Below the pieces are notes generated by a model. That model saw only the letters and a list, made by a program, of their open reading frames with translations. It was not told the DNA's origin and searched no databases. This document shows, one piece after another, positions 10,219-19,120 of a stretch of DNA of 56,205 bases; positions within the stretch are counted from its first letter, which is position 1; every line of letters begins with the position of its first letter. The translations under genes were made by a program, and so were the position numbers. Source of the DNA: Candidatus Pacearchaeota archaeon (GTDB lineage: Archaea > Nanobdellota > Nanobdellia > Pacearchaeales > GW2011-AR1); contig JAGVXI010000009.1 of assembly GCA_018303855.1 (NCBI GenBank), forward strand, positions 1-56,205, read 5' to 3'.

Positions 10219-10458
10219 TTATTTTTTTGCTCTTGTTATTATTTTAGGCTTACCCATTTCTGAGAAAATAAAGAGGTATAATATTTCTAAAATTCCTGCT
10301 GTGTTTATTAGAGCAAGCATAATAAACCAAACTATACTTCCTTTTCTAGCAGATTTCCATAATGCCAAAAGCTTCCATACAAATGACCAAATAATAAGCA
10401 CAATCAAGATTCCTAATGGAATACCTAACTGCATTGAAAGAATTTGAAAATAATCCAT
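10219..10458 (-). CDS. DUF5652-like small membrane protein
   Basis: KLLALWKSARKGSIVWFIMLALINTAGILEILYLFIFS pattern. Confidence 0.65.
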   Translation of the reverse strand: MDYFQILSMQLGIPLGILIVLIIWSFVWKLLALWKSARKGSIVWFIMLALINTAGILEILYLFIFSEMGKPKIITRAKK

Positions 10459-10631
10459 AATATTAAACCTCTCTTAACAAATAACAAAATATTGTCTTAT
10501 TTTTAAATGTTTTTGATGACAATTAGATAAAGAGAATATTTTTGCAATGTTCTATATAAACAAAAACAGTAATATTTAAATATATATTATACAGGTTTTA
10601 AGTATGTTTCAAATTCTAAAAAAAGAGATAG

Positions 10632-12953
10632 GTGAATTATAAGATGGGAGATTTAGAAACAAAGATTAATAATGCTACTGAATTTACTATTAAACAAATA
10701 AAAAAAAGAACAGGGGAAGTGGTCTCATTTGATATAACAAAAATTTCTAGTGCAATATATAGGGCAATGGAAGCGGCAAAAGAAGAGGGGATTAATTTGC
10801 AAAATGATTCTATAAGAATAGCCCAAAATGTGGTAAAGGATTTGCAGGATAAAATCGTAAAGAAAAACGGAGAAACCGGAGGCGACTATGTTCCAGAAAT
10901 AGAAGAGATACAGAACCTTGTTGAAAGAAATTTAATTATTTCTGGTTTGGCTGATACAGCAAAAGCATATATCCTATATCGTAATAGAAGAGCCCAAGTT
11001 AGGGTTAGTAAAAGGGATATACCAGAAAGGGTAAAAAAGTTAGTTAATGATAATAAAAAATATTTTAAAGATAATCCTTTAGGAGAGTTTGTTTTTTATA
11101 GAACATATTCCCGATGGAAAGGAGATGAAGGAAGAAGAGAAACATGGATTGAAACTGTTGGTAGGTATGCTGATTTTATGAAGAGAAATTTAGAAACAAG
11201 ATTAAATGAAGATGAGTATAATGAGATTAAAGATTCAATATTAAACCAAAGAGTCCTGCCTTCTATGAGATTATTATGGAGTGCGGGAAAAGCCGCAGAA
11301 GCTACAAATGTAGCTGCATACAACTGTTCATTTACAACTCCGACTGAACTAAAAGATTTTGGTGAAATAATGTATGTTTTAATGTGCGGCACAGGAGCTG
11401 GGTTTTCTGTTGAAAACCAGTTTGCTCAACAACTCCCAATTGTATTAAAACAAAGAGGAGAAAAAGCTCCAACACATATTATAGAAGATAGTAAAGAAGG
11501 ATGGGCGAATGCACTCATTAAAGGAATGGAAACATGGTATGGTGGTTATGACATTGATTTTGATTATTCCAAATTAAGACCTGTAGGAGCAAGATTAAAA
11601 ACAATGGGAGGCAGAAGTTCTGGACCAGAACCATTAAAGTTATTACTTGGATACACTCGTGATAGAATTTTAAAAAATCAGGGCAGAAGACTGAAAAGTA
11701 TAGATGTTCATGATATTAATTGCAAAATAGGAGAAGCTATAGTAGTTGGCGGGGTTAGAAGAAGTGCAGAAATATCCCTCTCTGATTTAGATGATATTTT
11801 AATGAGAAATGCAAAAACCGGAGAATTTTACAACAAACATCCAGAAAGAAGGCTGGCAAATAATTCTGCAGTTTATTTAGAGAAGCCATCAGCAACCGAA
11901 TTTATGAAAGAATGGCTGGCTTTAGCTGAAAGTGGAACAGGAGAAAGAGGGATATTCAACCGAGGAGGGTTAATTTATCAACTTCCCAAAAGAAGATTGA
12001 ATGCCCTTGGTAGTCGTATTGATTCAATGGGAACAAATCCTTGCGTAGAGATAAATCTAATAAGAAATCAATTCTGCAATTTAACAACCATGGTTGCACG
12101 GACTTATGATACCTTAAAAACTTTGCTTAAAAAAGTGGAGATAGCAACTATATTAGGAACGTATCAATCAATGTTAACTAACTTCCCCTTCTTATCAGAT
12201 AAATGGAGAGAAAATTGTGAAGAAGAAAGATTGTTAGGGGTTTCTATAACAGGAATAATGGACTGCCAAATCTTGCAAAATCCAGAAGTATTACAAAAAT
12301 TAAGAGAACGCGCGATTGAAACAAATAGGCATTATGCAAAAAGATTTGGAATCAATCCCTCAACATGTGTTACCTGCGTTAAACCAGAAGGCTCAGGCTC
12401 TAAAGTTGTGGGTTCATCTGAAGGAGCTAGTGCAAGATGGAACGAACATTACTTGCAAAATATTAGGATAAGTGCTAGTGATCCCTTGTTCCAAATGTTA
12501 AAAGAACAAAAATATCCTTACTATCCTGAAGTTGGGGAAAGTATGACTAATGCTACAACTTATGTTTTGCCATTTGCTGTAAAGTCACCAGAAAATGCAA
12601 TAGTCAGAAAAGATTTAAGTGCAATAACCCAGCTAGAAAATTGGAGAAGACTAAAAACAAATTATACAGAACACAATCCCTCCTCATCAATATACATTGG
12701 TGATGATGAATGGATAGAGGCAGCGCATTGGATATATAAAAATTGGAATCAAATTGGGGGGTTGGCATTTTTCCCAAGAGATGACAATGTTTATCAGTTA
12801 GCTCCAAAAGAAGATATAGATGAAAGGGGATATCATGAATTGCGCTCTAAACTTCCTGAAGTGGATTATTCTCAAATAATAAATTATGAGAAAGAAGATG
12901 AAACAACTGGAGCAAAAGAATATGCATGTGTTGGAGGAAGTTGTGATATTTGA
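10632..12953 (+). CDS. Adenosylcobalamin-dependent ribonucleotide reductase (class II)
   Basis: N-terminal ATP-cone; LPSMRLLWSAGKAAEATNVAAYNCSF; FGEIMYVLMCGTGAGFSVE; TNPCVEINL; C-terminal CVGGSCDI. Confidence 0.92.
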   Translation: MNYKMGDLETKINNATEFTIKQIKKRTGEVVSFDITKISSAIYRAMEAAKEEGINLQNDSIRIAQNVVKDLQDKIVKKNGETGGDYVPEIEEIQNLVERNLIISGLADTAKAYILYRNRRAQVRVSKRDIPERVKKLVNDNKKYFKDNPLGEFVFYRTYSRWKGDEGRRETWIETVGRYADFMKRNLETRLNEDEYNEIKDSILNQRVLPSMRLLWSAGKAAEATNVAAYNCSFTTPTELKDFGEIMYVLMCGTGAGFSVENQFAQQLPIVLKQRGEKAPTHIIEDSKEGWANALIKGMETWYGGYDIDFDYSKLRPVGARLKTMGGRSSGPEPLKLLLGYTRDRILKNQGRRLKSIDVHDINCKIGEAIVVGGVRRSAEISLSDLDDILMRNAKTGEFYNKHPERRLANNSAVYLEKPSATEFMKEWLALAESGTGERGIFNRGGLIYQLPKRRLNALGSRIDSMGTNPCVEINLIRNQFCNLTTMVARTYDTLKTLLKKVEIATILGTYQSMLTNFPFLSDKWRENCEEERLLGVSITGIMDCQILQNPEVLQKLRERAIETNRHYAKRFGINPSTCVTCVKPEGSGSKVVGSSEGASARWNEHYLQNIRISASDPLFQMLKEQKYPYYPEVGESMTNATTYVLPFAVKSPENAIVRKDLSAITQLENWRRLKTNYTEHNPSSSIYIGDDEWIEAAHWIYKNWNQIGGLAFFPRDDNVYQLAPKEDIDERGYHELRSKLPEVDYSQIINYEKEDETTGAKEYACVGGSCDI

Positions 12954-13119
12954 TGAAAAGTTTGTCAACAATCCTTCAATAACAGATAAGCATTGTGATT
13001 AATTAATACGCACTTTTTAACCAGTAAAGCAGATTTAATGTCATAAAAGTTTATTTGTATTAGAAAGTTAGAAACATTTTTAAGCTTAATTAAGTTCTTA
13101 AATAATTATAAAAATTAAA

Positions 13120-14148
13120 ATGTCTTCAGTTAAAATCAAAGTAAAAAAACTTCATGAAGAAGCAATTCTTCCAAGATATGCGCATGAAGGAGATTCTGGA
13201 ATGGACATTTTTGCTCTTGAGGAGACAATCATAAATCCTCTTGAAAGAAAAATTGTTCGTACAGGAATAAGCGTCGAGATTCCTAATGGTTATGAAGTAC
13301 AATTCAGGTCAAAATCAGGATTAGCTGCAAATTACGGCGTTGTAATTTTAAATTCTCCCGGAACAATTGACTCTACTTACAGGGGCGAACTTTTAGCAAT
13401 ATTATACAATTCAGACAAAAACAAGCCATATAAAGTTGAAAAATATTCCAAAGTCGGGCAGATTGTACTAAAGAAAGTAGAACAGATTGAACTTGAAGAA
13501 ACAAAAAATCTTTCATATAGCTCCCGTGGTATTGGCGGATTAGGAAGCACTGGACTTTTTATAAAAGATGAAAAATCAATAATTCTTGGCTTAACTGGAA
13601 GCATTGCATCTGGGAAAGATGTTATTTCCGAATATCTTAAGGAAAAAGAATTTTTATACATTTCTTTATCAAGCATAATAAGAAACATGGCCAGCAAATA
13701 TGATATTGAAATAACAAGAAAAAATCTTCAAGATTTTGGCAACAAATTAAGAGAACAGCATGGCTCTGGTTATTTAGCAGAAGAAGCCTTGAAAATTATA
13801 AAGGAAAATAATTGTAAAAAGGCAGTCATTGATGGAATAAGAAATCCAGGAGAAATTGAAGTTCTAAAAAATCAAAACAATTTTCAATTTACATTGATAT
13901 CTGTGGATTCTTCATTAGAAACAAGATACCAAAGATTATTAATAAGAAACAAGCCAAGTGATCCAAAAACATGGCAGGAATTTATCAAAGCTGATGAAAG
14001 AGATAAAGGCAGAGGAGAGAGTGAAACAGGACAAGGCGTTGCTAAATGCATGGATTCCGCTGATTTTAAGTTAATTAATGAGAAAGATATAGAAAGTTTT
14101 AAAGTTCAGATAGGTGAGTTTTATAATAAAATAAATAAAAAGTTATAA
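13120..14148 (+). CDS. dUTPase fused to a P-loop kinase domain
   Basis: dUTPase motifs GDSGMDIFALEE, RSKSGLAANYGVVILNSPGTIDSTYRGEL; then GLTGSIASGKDVISEYLKEK P-loop. Confidence 0.88.
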   Translation: MSSVKIKVKKLHEEAILPRYAHEGDSGMDIFALEETIINPLERKIVRTGISVEIPNGYEVQFRSKSGLAANYGVVILNSPGTIDSTYRGELLAILYNSDKNKPYKVEKYSKVGQIVLKKVEQIELEETKNLSYSSRGIGGLGSTGLFIKDEKSIILGLTGSIASGKDVISEYLKEKEFLYISLSSIIRNMASKYDIEITRKNLQDFGNKLREQHGSGYLAEEALKIIKENNCKKAVIDGIRNPGEIEVLKNQNNFQFTLISVDSSLETRYQRLLIRNKPSDPKTWQEFIKADERDKGRGESETGQGVAKCMDSADFKLINEKDIESFKVQIGEFYNKINKKL

Positions 14149-14381
14149 TGTTGCTTATTAATAGAATCTAGTTTATTATTGGCATGATTATTGTTAAATA
14201 ATAAAGTACAAACATAGGAGTTTTTAAGTTGTTAAAGCATTAAAATGTGGGTTACTATTATATTAAACTTCAACCTTTAAGATATAAACTTATTACACAC
14301 AGAATTAAAGCTGATTAAGATAAAACCTGTAATTTCCGCAAATTTTATAAACATCTTTTTTCCTATTTTAACATTATTAAA

Positions 14382-14711
14382 ATGGCGCAAACTGAAAAAG
14401 TTCAAGAGCTGAGCAACAATGGCTCATTTGATAAATTTATATTAAAAGGCATTGCATTAGTTGACTTCTATGCAGATTGGTGCATGCCCTGCTTAATAAT
14501 GGCTCCTATTATGGAAGAACTTTCTGAAAAGTTTAAAGGCAGGATTAAATTCGGAAAATTAAATGTTGACGAGGGAAGCAATTTAGCCCAGAAATACCAG
14601 GTTAGCTCAATTCCTAATATGATTCTTTTTAAGAACGGGCAGGTTATTAGAAGATTTGTTGGTTCTCAATCTGCTGATGATTTTGAAGACAAGTTGAGAA
14701 AGTTTGTTTGA
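14382..14711 (+). CDS. trxA: Thioredoxin
   Basis: VDFYADWCMPCLIMAPIMEELSEKF...VSSIPNMILFKNGQ. Confidence 0.93.
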   Translation: MAQTEKVQELSNNGSFDKFILKGIALVDFYADWCMPCLIMAPIMEELSEKFKGRIKFGKLNVDEGSNLAQKYQVSSIPNMILFKNGQVIRRFVGSQSADDFEDKLRKFV

Positions 14712-14863
14712 TTATTAGTTATAACCACAAACCATATAGCTATATAACCTTATTTAATTTAATTAGTATATCTAACTTTAAAAGATTACAGCTAACTTAA
14801 GATATTTAACTATTAAGACTTCCAAGAAAAACCTTTTAAACACAAAAATATTAATGAAGCTAC

Positions 14864-14961
14864 GGCTCCGTAGCTCAGCCTGGCAGAGCACTGGACTTTT
14901 ATTCATGGTAAAGATACCAAAAGAAATCCAGGTGTCGAGGGTTCAAATCCCTTCGGGGCCA
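14864..14961 (+). tRNA. tRNA-Lys(TTT) with short intron
   Basis: GGCTCCG...CGGGGCC acceptor, TAGCTCAG D-arm, GGGTTCAAATCCC T-arm; CTGGA/TCCAG anticodon stem encloses CTTTTA plus ~24 nt. Confidence 0.88.
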
Positions 14962-15021
14962 TAATAAACTTATTTCAAAATCTATCTAAAAGCCCCTTAG
15001 AATTAACAATAATTTAAAAAC

Positions 15022-15078
15022 GGCTTTGCACCTAAACTAAACCACTTTTGGTGCAAGAACTACTTATGGTGCAAAGCC
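15022..15078. other. Inverted repeat with alternative pairing partner
   Basis: ggctttgcacc (15022-15032) pairs with ggtgcaaagcc (15068-15078); competing ggtgcaa at 15050. Confidence 0.6.
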
Positions 15079-15228
15079 ATCTCGCCCGAAACATTTAAAA
15101 ACCAATTTTGAGTAACTTTTAGTATTGAAAAGTTGTTAAAGTTTTTCAAATATTATCCGATTAGAGAAAATTACGCAATATCAACTCCACTTAAACATAG
15201 ATTATAAAGCATAATCAACCCCATTCAA

Positions 15229-15441
15229 ATGCACATTTTACAGCCTAAACATATAAAATTGTCTGAGAAAGAAATGCAAGTTATTCTTAATACTCTTAAT
15301 ATTTCTAAACCTCAGCTTCCAAAAATATTTTTTGATGACCCTGCCCTGCCAGAAGGTTGTACAATTGGAGATATAATCAAAATAGAACGAAAAGAATCAA
15401 AAACCGGAGAAGTTTATTTTTATTATAGAGTAATTGTTTAA
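15229..15441 (+). CDS. rpoH: RNA polymerase subunit H (Rpb5)
   Basis: 70 aa, PEGCTIGDIIKIERKESKTGEVYFYYRVIV, directly upstream of rpoB. Confidence 0.92.
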   Translation: MHILQPKHIKLSEKEMQVILNTLNISKPQLPKIFFDDPALPEGCTIGDIIKIERKESKTGEVYFYYRVIV

Positions 15442-15576
15442 GTTAATTTAATATGTAAAAGATAAGCGAAGATAGTTTAATGTTAACAGGGACGGGCAAA
15501 TGAGAAAAAGTAAGTTAATTAATAGTAGGGTTTTGGGCGAGCGCAAGATTTAATGAATTAAAAACAAAATCTAAAA

Positions 15577-18500
15577 ATGGTTAAAAAAAATCAGCATTTA
15601 ATAGTAAAGAAATATCTAGAGGGGCATTCATTAGTTGAATCAAACATAACTTCTTTTAATAACTTTATTGATGTTAGAATGCAGGAAATTGTTTATGAAA
15701 TCGCTGAAACAATAAACAATGAAGATTTTGAAATAACGCTCGGCAAAATAGAAATCGGCAAACCAGTTGTTACAGAAGCTGATGGCTCTACATCCAGCAT
15801 AATCCCTGCTGAAGCTCGTTTAAGAAATCTAACATATTCTGCTCCTATTACACTCGAGATAACTGTAAGAAAAGATAATCAGACTGACAACCAAACAGTT
15901 GAAATTGGTAAAATCCCTGTTATGGTAAAAAGCAAGATATGCAATACCCACGGCATGTCAAAAGAAGAGATGATAAAAAATTATAATGACCCTCTTGACA
16001 GCGGGGGGTATTTTATCATAAATGGAAATGAAAGAGTTATGGTTATGGCTGAAGATTTGGCAGAAAACCAGCCGTTTATTGAAGAGGATAATAGCGGCGA
16101 GTTAAGATTAAGGCTATTCTCACTAAAAGGGACATACAGAATCCCTGTATCAATTTCTGAAGCTAAAAATGGGATATTAGAAGTCTCGTTTTCAAGATTT
16201 AAAAATCTGCCAGCACTGGTTATGTTTAAATCCCTTGGGTTAACCAAAGAATCTGATATCTCAAAGCTTATAGGAAAAGAAACAGACAGTCTTGTCGTTA
16301 ATCTTTACGAATTTTCAAGCATAGCCACACCAGAAGATGCAATGATGTATATTGCTGAAAAAGGCTCTTTGCAAGGAACAAAAAAAGAAATGCTGGACAG
16401 GGTAAAACAAAGAATTGACTCTTATTTATTTCCTCATATTGGAACAAAAAAAGAGGACAGAATGAAAAAAGCAGTAACTTTATGCAAATTAATAAAACAA
16501 TTTTTAATCGCAAAAGAAAATTCCAAGTTAAGAACAGACAAAGACCATTATGCTAATAAAAGAGTGAGGCTTTCTGGAGATTTGTTAGCAAGCTTATTCA
16601 GAGTTAATCTTGGAATTCTAATAAGGGATATCCAGTATTCTCTGCAAAAATCATCTAAGAGAAAAAAATTTTATTCAATTAAAACAATCGCAAAATCAAC
16701 GCTGTTTAGCCATCGTGTTGAAAGTGCAATTGCTACTGGTTCATGGACAGGTGAAAGATCTGGAATTACCCAAAATATGGACAAAACAAATTATCTTGCA
16801 ACTGTATCTCAATTGCAAAGAGTTTCCAGTATGCTTCCTGGCGAGCAAGAAAATTTCATGGCTCGTACACTTCACCCAACGCATTATGGACGATTTTGCC
16901 CTATTGAAACTCCAGAAGGAACAGAGATAGGATTAAGAAAAAACCTTTCAATTCTCTGCCAGATATCAACAAGAATTGAGCTCGAGCACGACAAATTCCT
17001 AAAATCTTTAGAAGAATTTGGATTAGACAAAGCAGGAATAGACGGCTCTGAGATTTTCATGAACGGAACATTTATTGGCTCTGTTAAAAATCCAGATGAA
17101 TTTGTCAGGCATATCCGAGAAAAAAGAAGAGGAAATGAATTGCCTGTGCAACTTAATGTTAGAAATGACAAAATTATGCAGACAGTTATTATTTCAACAG
17201 ACCCGGGAAGAGCATTAAGACCTTTAATTATAGTTGACAATGGCGCTTCAAAATTAAAAAATGAGCATCTTTTAGCATTAGAAGAAGGTAGCATGAAATG
17301 GGATGATTTAATTAAACAAGGAATAATTGAATATTTAGATGCAGCTGAAGAGGAAAATTGTTTGGTTGCTTTATATGAAGAAGAAATTACTCCAGAGCAT
17401 ACTCACTTGGAAATTGACCCTATTGATCTATTTGGAGTTGTTACTTCTCTTGTTCCCTATGCAAATCATGACCAAAGCTCGAGATTAAACAGAGGAAGTA
17501 AAACACAAAAACAAGCATTGGGATTATATGCTGCAAATTATCACTGCAGGCTTGATACAGATGTTTCTGTTTTGGAATACCCTCAAAAGCCAGTTGTGAG
17601 AAGTTTTGTATATGATACTTTAAACACCTATCCTGCTGGGCAAAATCTTGTTGTAGCAGTCATAACATATGAAGGGTATAATATGGAAGATGCTCTGGTT
17701 TTAAATAAGGGAAGCGTTGATAGAGGAGTTGGAAGAAGTTATTATTTCCGTCCTTACAGTACAAAGGAAATGAATTACGCTGGGGGGCTTAAAGATGAGA
17801 TTGCAATTCCAGAAAAAGATGCATCTGGTTATAGGCTGGAGTCAAGCTACAGATTCTTAGATAATGATGGGGTGGTATATCCTGAAGCAGAAATTAATGA
17901 AAGTGAAGTTTTGATTGGAAAAATGTCTCCTCCAAAATTCCTTTCAGAAGCAAGAGAAATTTCAATTAAAGCAAAAAAAGAAGCTAGTATCACTATGAGG
18001 CAGGAAGAAAAAGGAATTGTTGATTCTGTTTTTATAACAGAAGATGGAGAAGGCAACAAAATTATACAGGTTAAAACAAGAGACCAAAGGCTTCCTGAAA
18101 TTGGGGACAAATTTGCAACTTCACACGGGCAAAAGGGTATTATTGGTTTAATTGTTCCGGAAGAAGATATCCCATTCACAACAAGCGGAATTAAACCGGA
18201 TATTATTTTTAATCCGCATGGTTTGCCAAGCCGTATGACTGTGGGCTATCTTCTTGAACTACTTGCTGGAAAAGTTGGATGCGTAAGCGGAGAAGTTATA
18301 GACGGAACTCCTTTTTCTGGGAAAAACAAAGGAGAATTAGAAGGTCAGTTGAAGAGCTTAGGTTTTAGATTTGATGGAAAAGAAACAATGTATGATGGCA
18401 TAACAGGCAAAAGAATGGATGCCAAAATATTTGTAGGAAATTTGTATTATCTAAAATTAAAATATATGGTGAGCAACAAAATTCATGGCAGATCCTCTGG

Positions 18501-18834
18501 AAAGATTGCACTATTAACGCGTCAGCCAATAGAAGGAAGATCAAGAGGTGGAGCATTAAGGCTTGGAGAAATGGAACAGCAGGCTTTAGTTGCTCATGGA
18601 GCTTCACTTCTTCTTAAAGAAAGATATGATTCAGATAAAGTTTTATTGCATATTTGCACAAAATGCGGCTCAATTGCAGTAGAAGACACAATAAGAAACA
18701 AAATCACCTGCCCTATTTGTCAAAGTGATGATACAGAACCCATTGAAATTTCATATGCATTTAAATTGCTGATGGAAGAGCTACAGGGCTTGCACATCCA
18801 TACAGCTTTTGAATTAAAGAATAAATATGAATAA
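15577..18834 (+). CDS. rpoB: RNA polymerase subunit B (unsplit)
   Basis: GRFCPIETPEGTEIGLRKNL, SHGQKGIIG, GHGSSGK-like HGRSSGKIALLTRQPIEGRSRGGALRLGEMEQ. Confidence 0.98.
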   Translation: MVKKNQHLIVKKYLEGHSLVESNITSFNNFIDVRMQEIVYEIAETINNEDFEITLGKIEIGKPVVTEADGSTSSIIPAEARLRNLTYSAPITLEITVRKDNQTDNQTVEIGKIPVMVKSKICNTHGMSKEEMIKNYNDPLDSGGYFIINGNERVMVMAEDLAENQPFIEEDNSGELRLRLFSLKGTYRIPVSISEAKNGILEVSFSRFKNLPALVMFKSLGLTKESDISKLIGKETDSLVVNLYEFSSIATPEDAMMYIAEKGSLQGTKKEMLDRVKQRIDSYLFPHIGTKKEDRMKKAVTLCKLIKQFLIAKENSKLRTDKDHYANKRVRLSGDLLASLFRVNLGILIRDIQYSLQKSSKRKKFYSIKTIAKSTLFSHRVESAIATGSWTGERSGITQNMDKTNYLATVSQLQRVSSMLPGEQENFMARTLHPTHYGRFCPIETPEGTEIGLRKNLSILCQISTRIELEHDKFLKSLEEFGLDKAGIDGSEIFMNGTFIGSVKNPDEFVRHIREKRRGNELPVQLNVRNDKIMQTVIISTDPGRALRPLIIVDNGASKLKNEHLLALEEGSMKWDDLIKQGIIEYLDAAEEENCLVALYEEEITPEHTHLEIDPIDLFGVVTSLVPYANHDQSSRLNRGSKTQKQALGLYAANYHCRLDTDVSVLEYPQKPVVRSFVYDTLNTYPAGQNLVVAVITYEGYNMEDALVLNKGSVDRGVGRSYYFRPYSTKEMNYAGGLKDEIAIPEKDASGYRLESSYRFLDNDGVVYPEAEINESEVLIGKMSPPKFLSEAREISIKAKKEASITMRQEEKGIVDSVFITEDGEGNKIIQVKTRDQRLPEIGDKFATSHGQKGIIGLIVPEEDIPFTTSGIKPDIIFNPHGLPSRMTVGYLLELLAGKVGCVSGEVIDGTPFSGKNKGELEGQLKSLGFRFDGKETMYDGITGKRMDAKIFVGNLYYLKLKYMVSNKIHGRSSGKIALLTRQPIEGRSRGGALRLGEMEQQALVAHGASLLLKERYDSDKVLLHICTKCGSIAVEDTIRNKITCPICQSDDTEPIEISYAFKLLMEELQGLHIHTAFELKNKYE

Positions 18835-19007
18835 TAATTTAATATGAATGGAATATTAGTTATCAATACAAAAAGCAACATGGAACAAGAAGATATGATA
18901 AATAATAACAAAAGTATGTTTCACAACGTTAAATATCCTTATTCAGCGGTTTACCAGTAATTAAAATTACAATAAAACAAATAAAAACAATAAAAAATCA
19001 AGAAAAA

Positions 19008-19073
19008 ATGAAACCAGTAAAAATCAAGAAAATTTTTAAGCTTTCATTTTGCATAAAAGCAACAACAAAATGA
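19008..19073 (+). CDS. Candidate leader mini-ORF 1 (MKPVKIKKIFKLSFCIKATTK)
   Basis: TGA overlaps the ATG of mini-ORF 2 (ATGA). Confidence 0.4.
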   Translation: MKPVKIKKIFKLSFCIKATTK

Positions 19074-19120
19074 AACCAGTAAAAATCAAGAAAATTTTTA
19101 GAACAAAATTAACAAAATGA
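19070..19120 (+). CDS. Candidate leader mini-ORF 2 (MKPVKIKKIFRTKLTK)
   Basis: First 10 codons identical to mini-ORF 1; TGA overlaps the rpoA ATG (ATGA). Confidence 0.4.
   Translation: MKPVKIKKIFRTKLTK

Noticed and set aside
16884-17294. Minus-strand 136-aa ORF within rpoB
   Set aside because: Antisense shadow ORF of a strongly conserved gene; same for other minus-strand ORFs in rpoB, rpoA, EF-2 and EF-1A.
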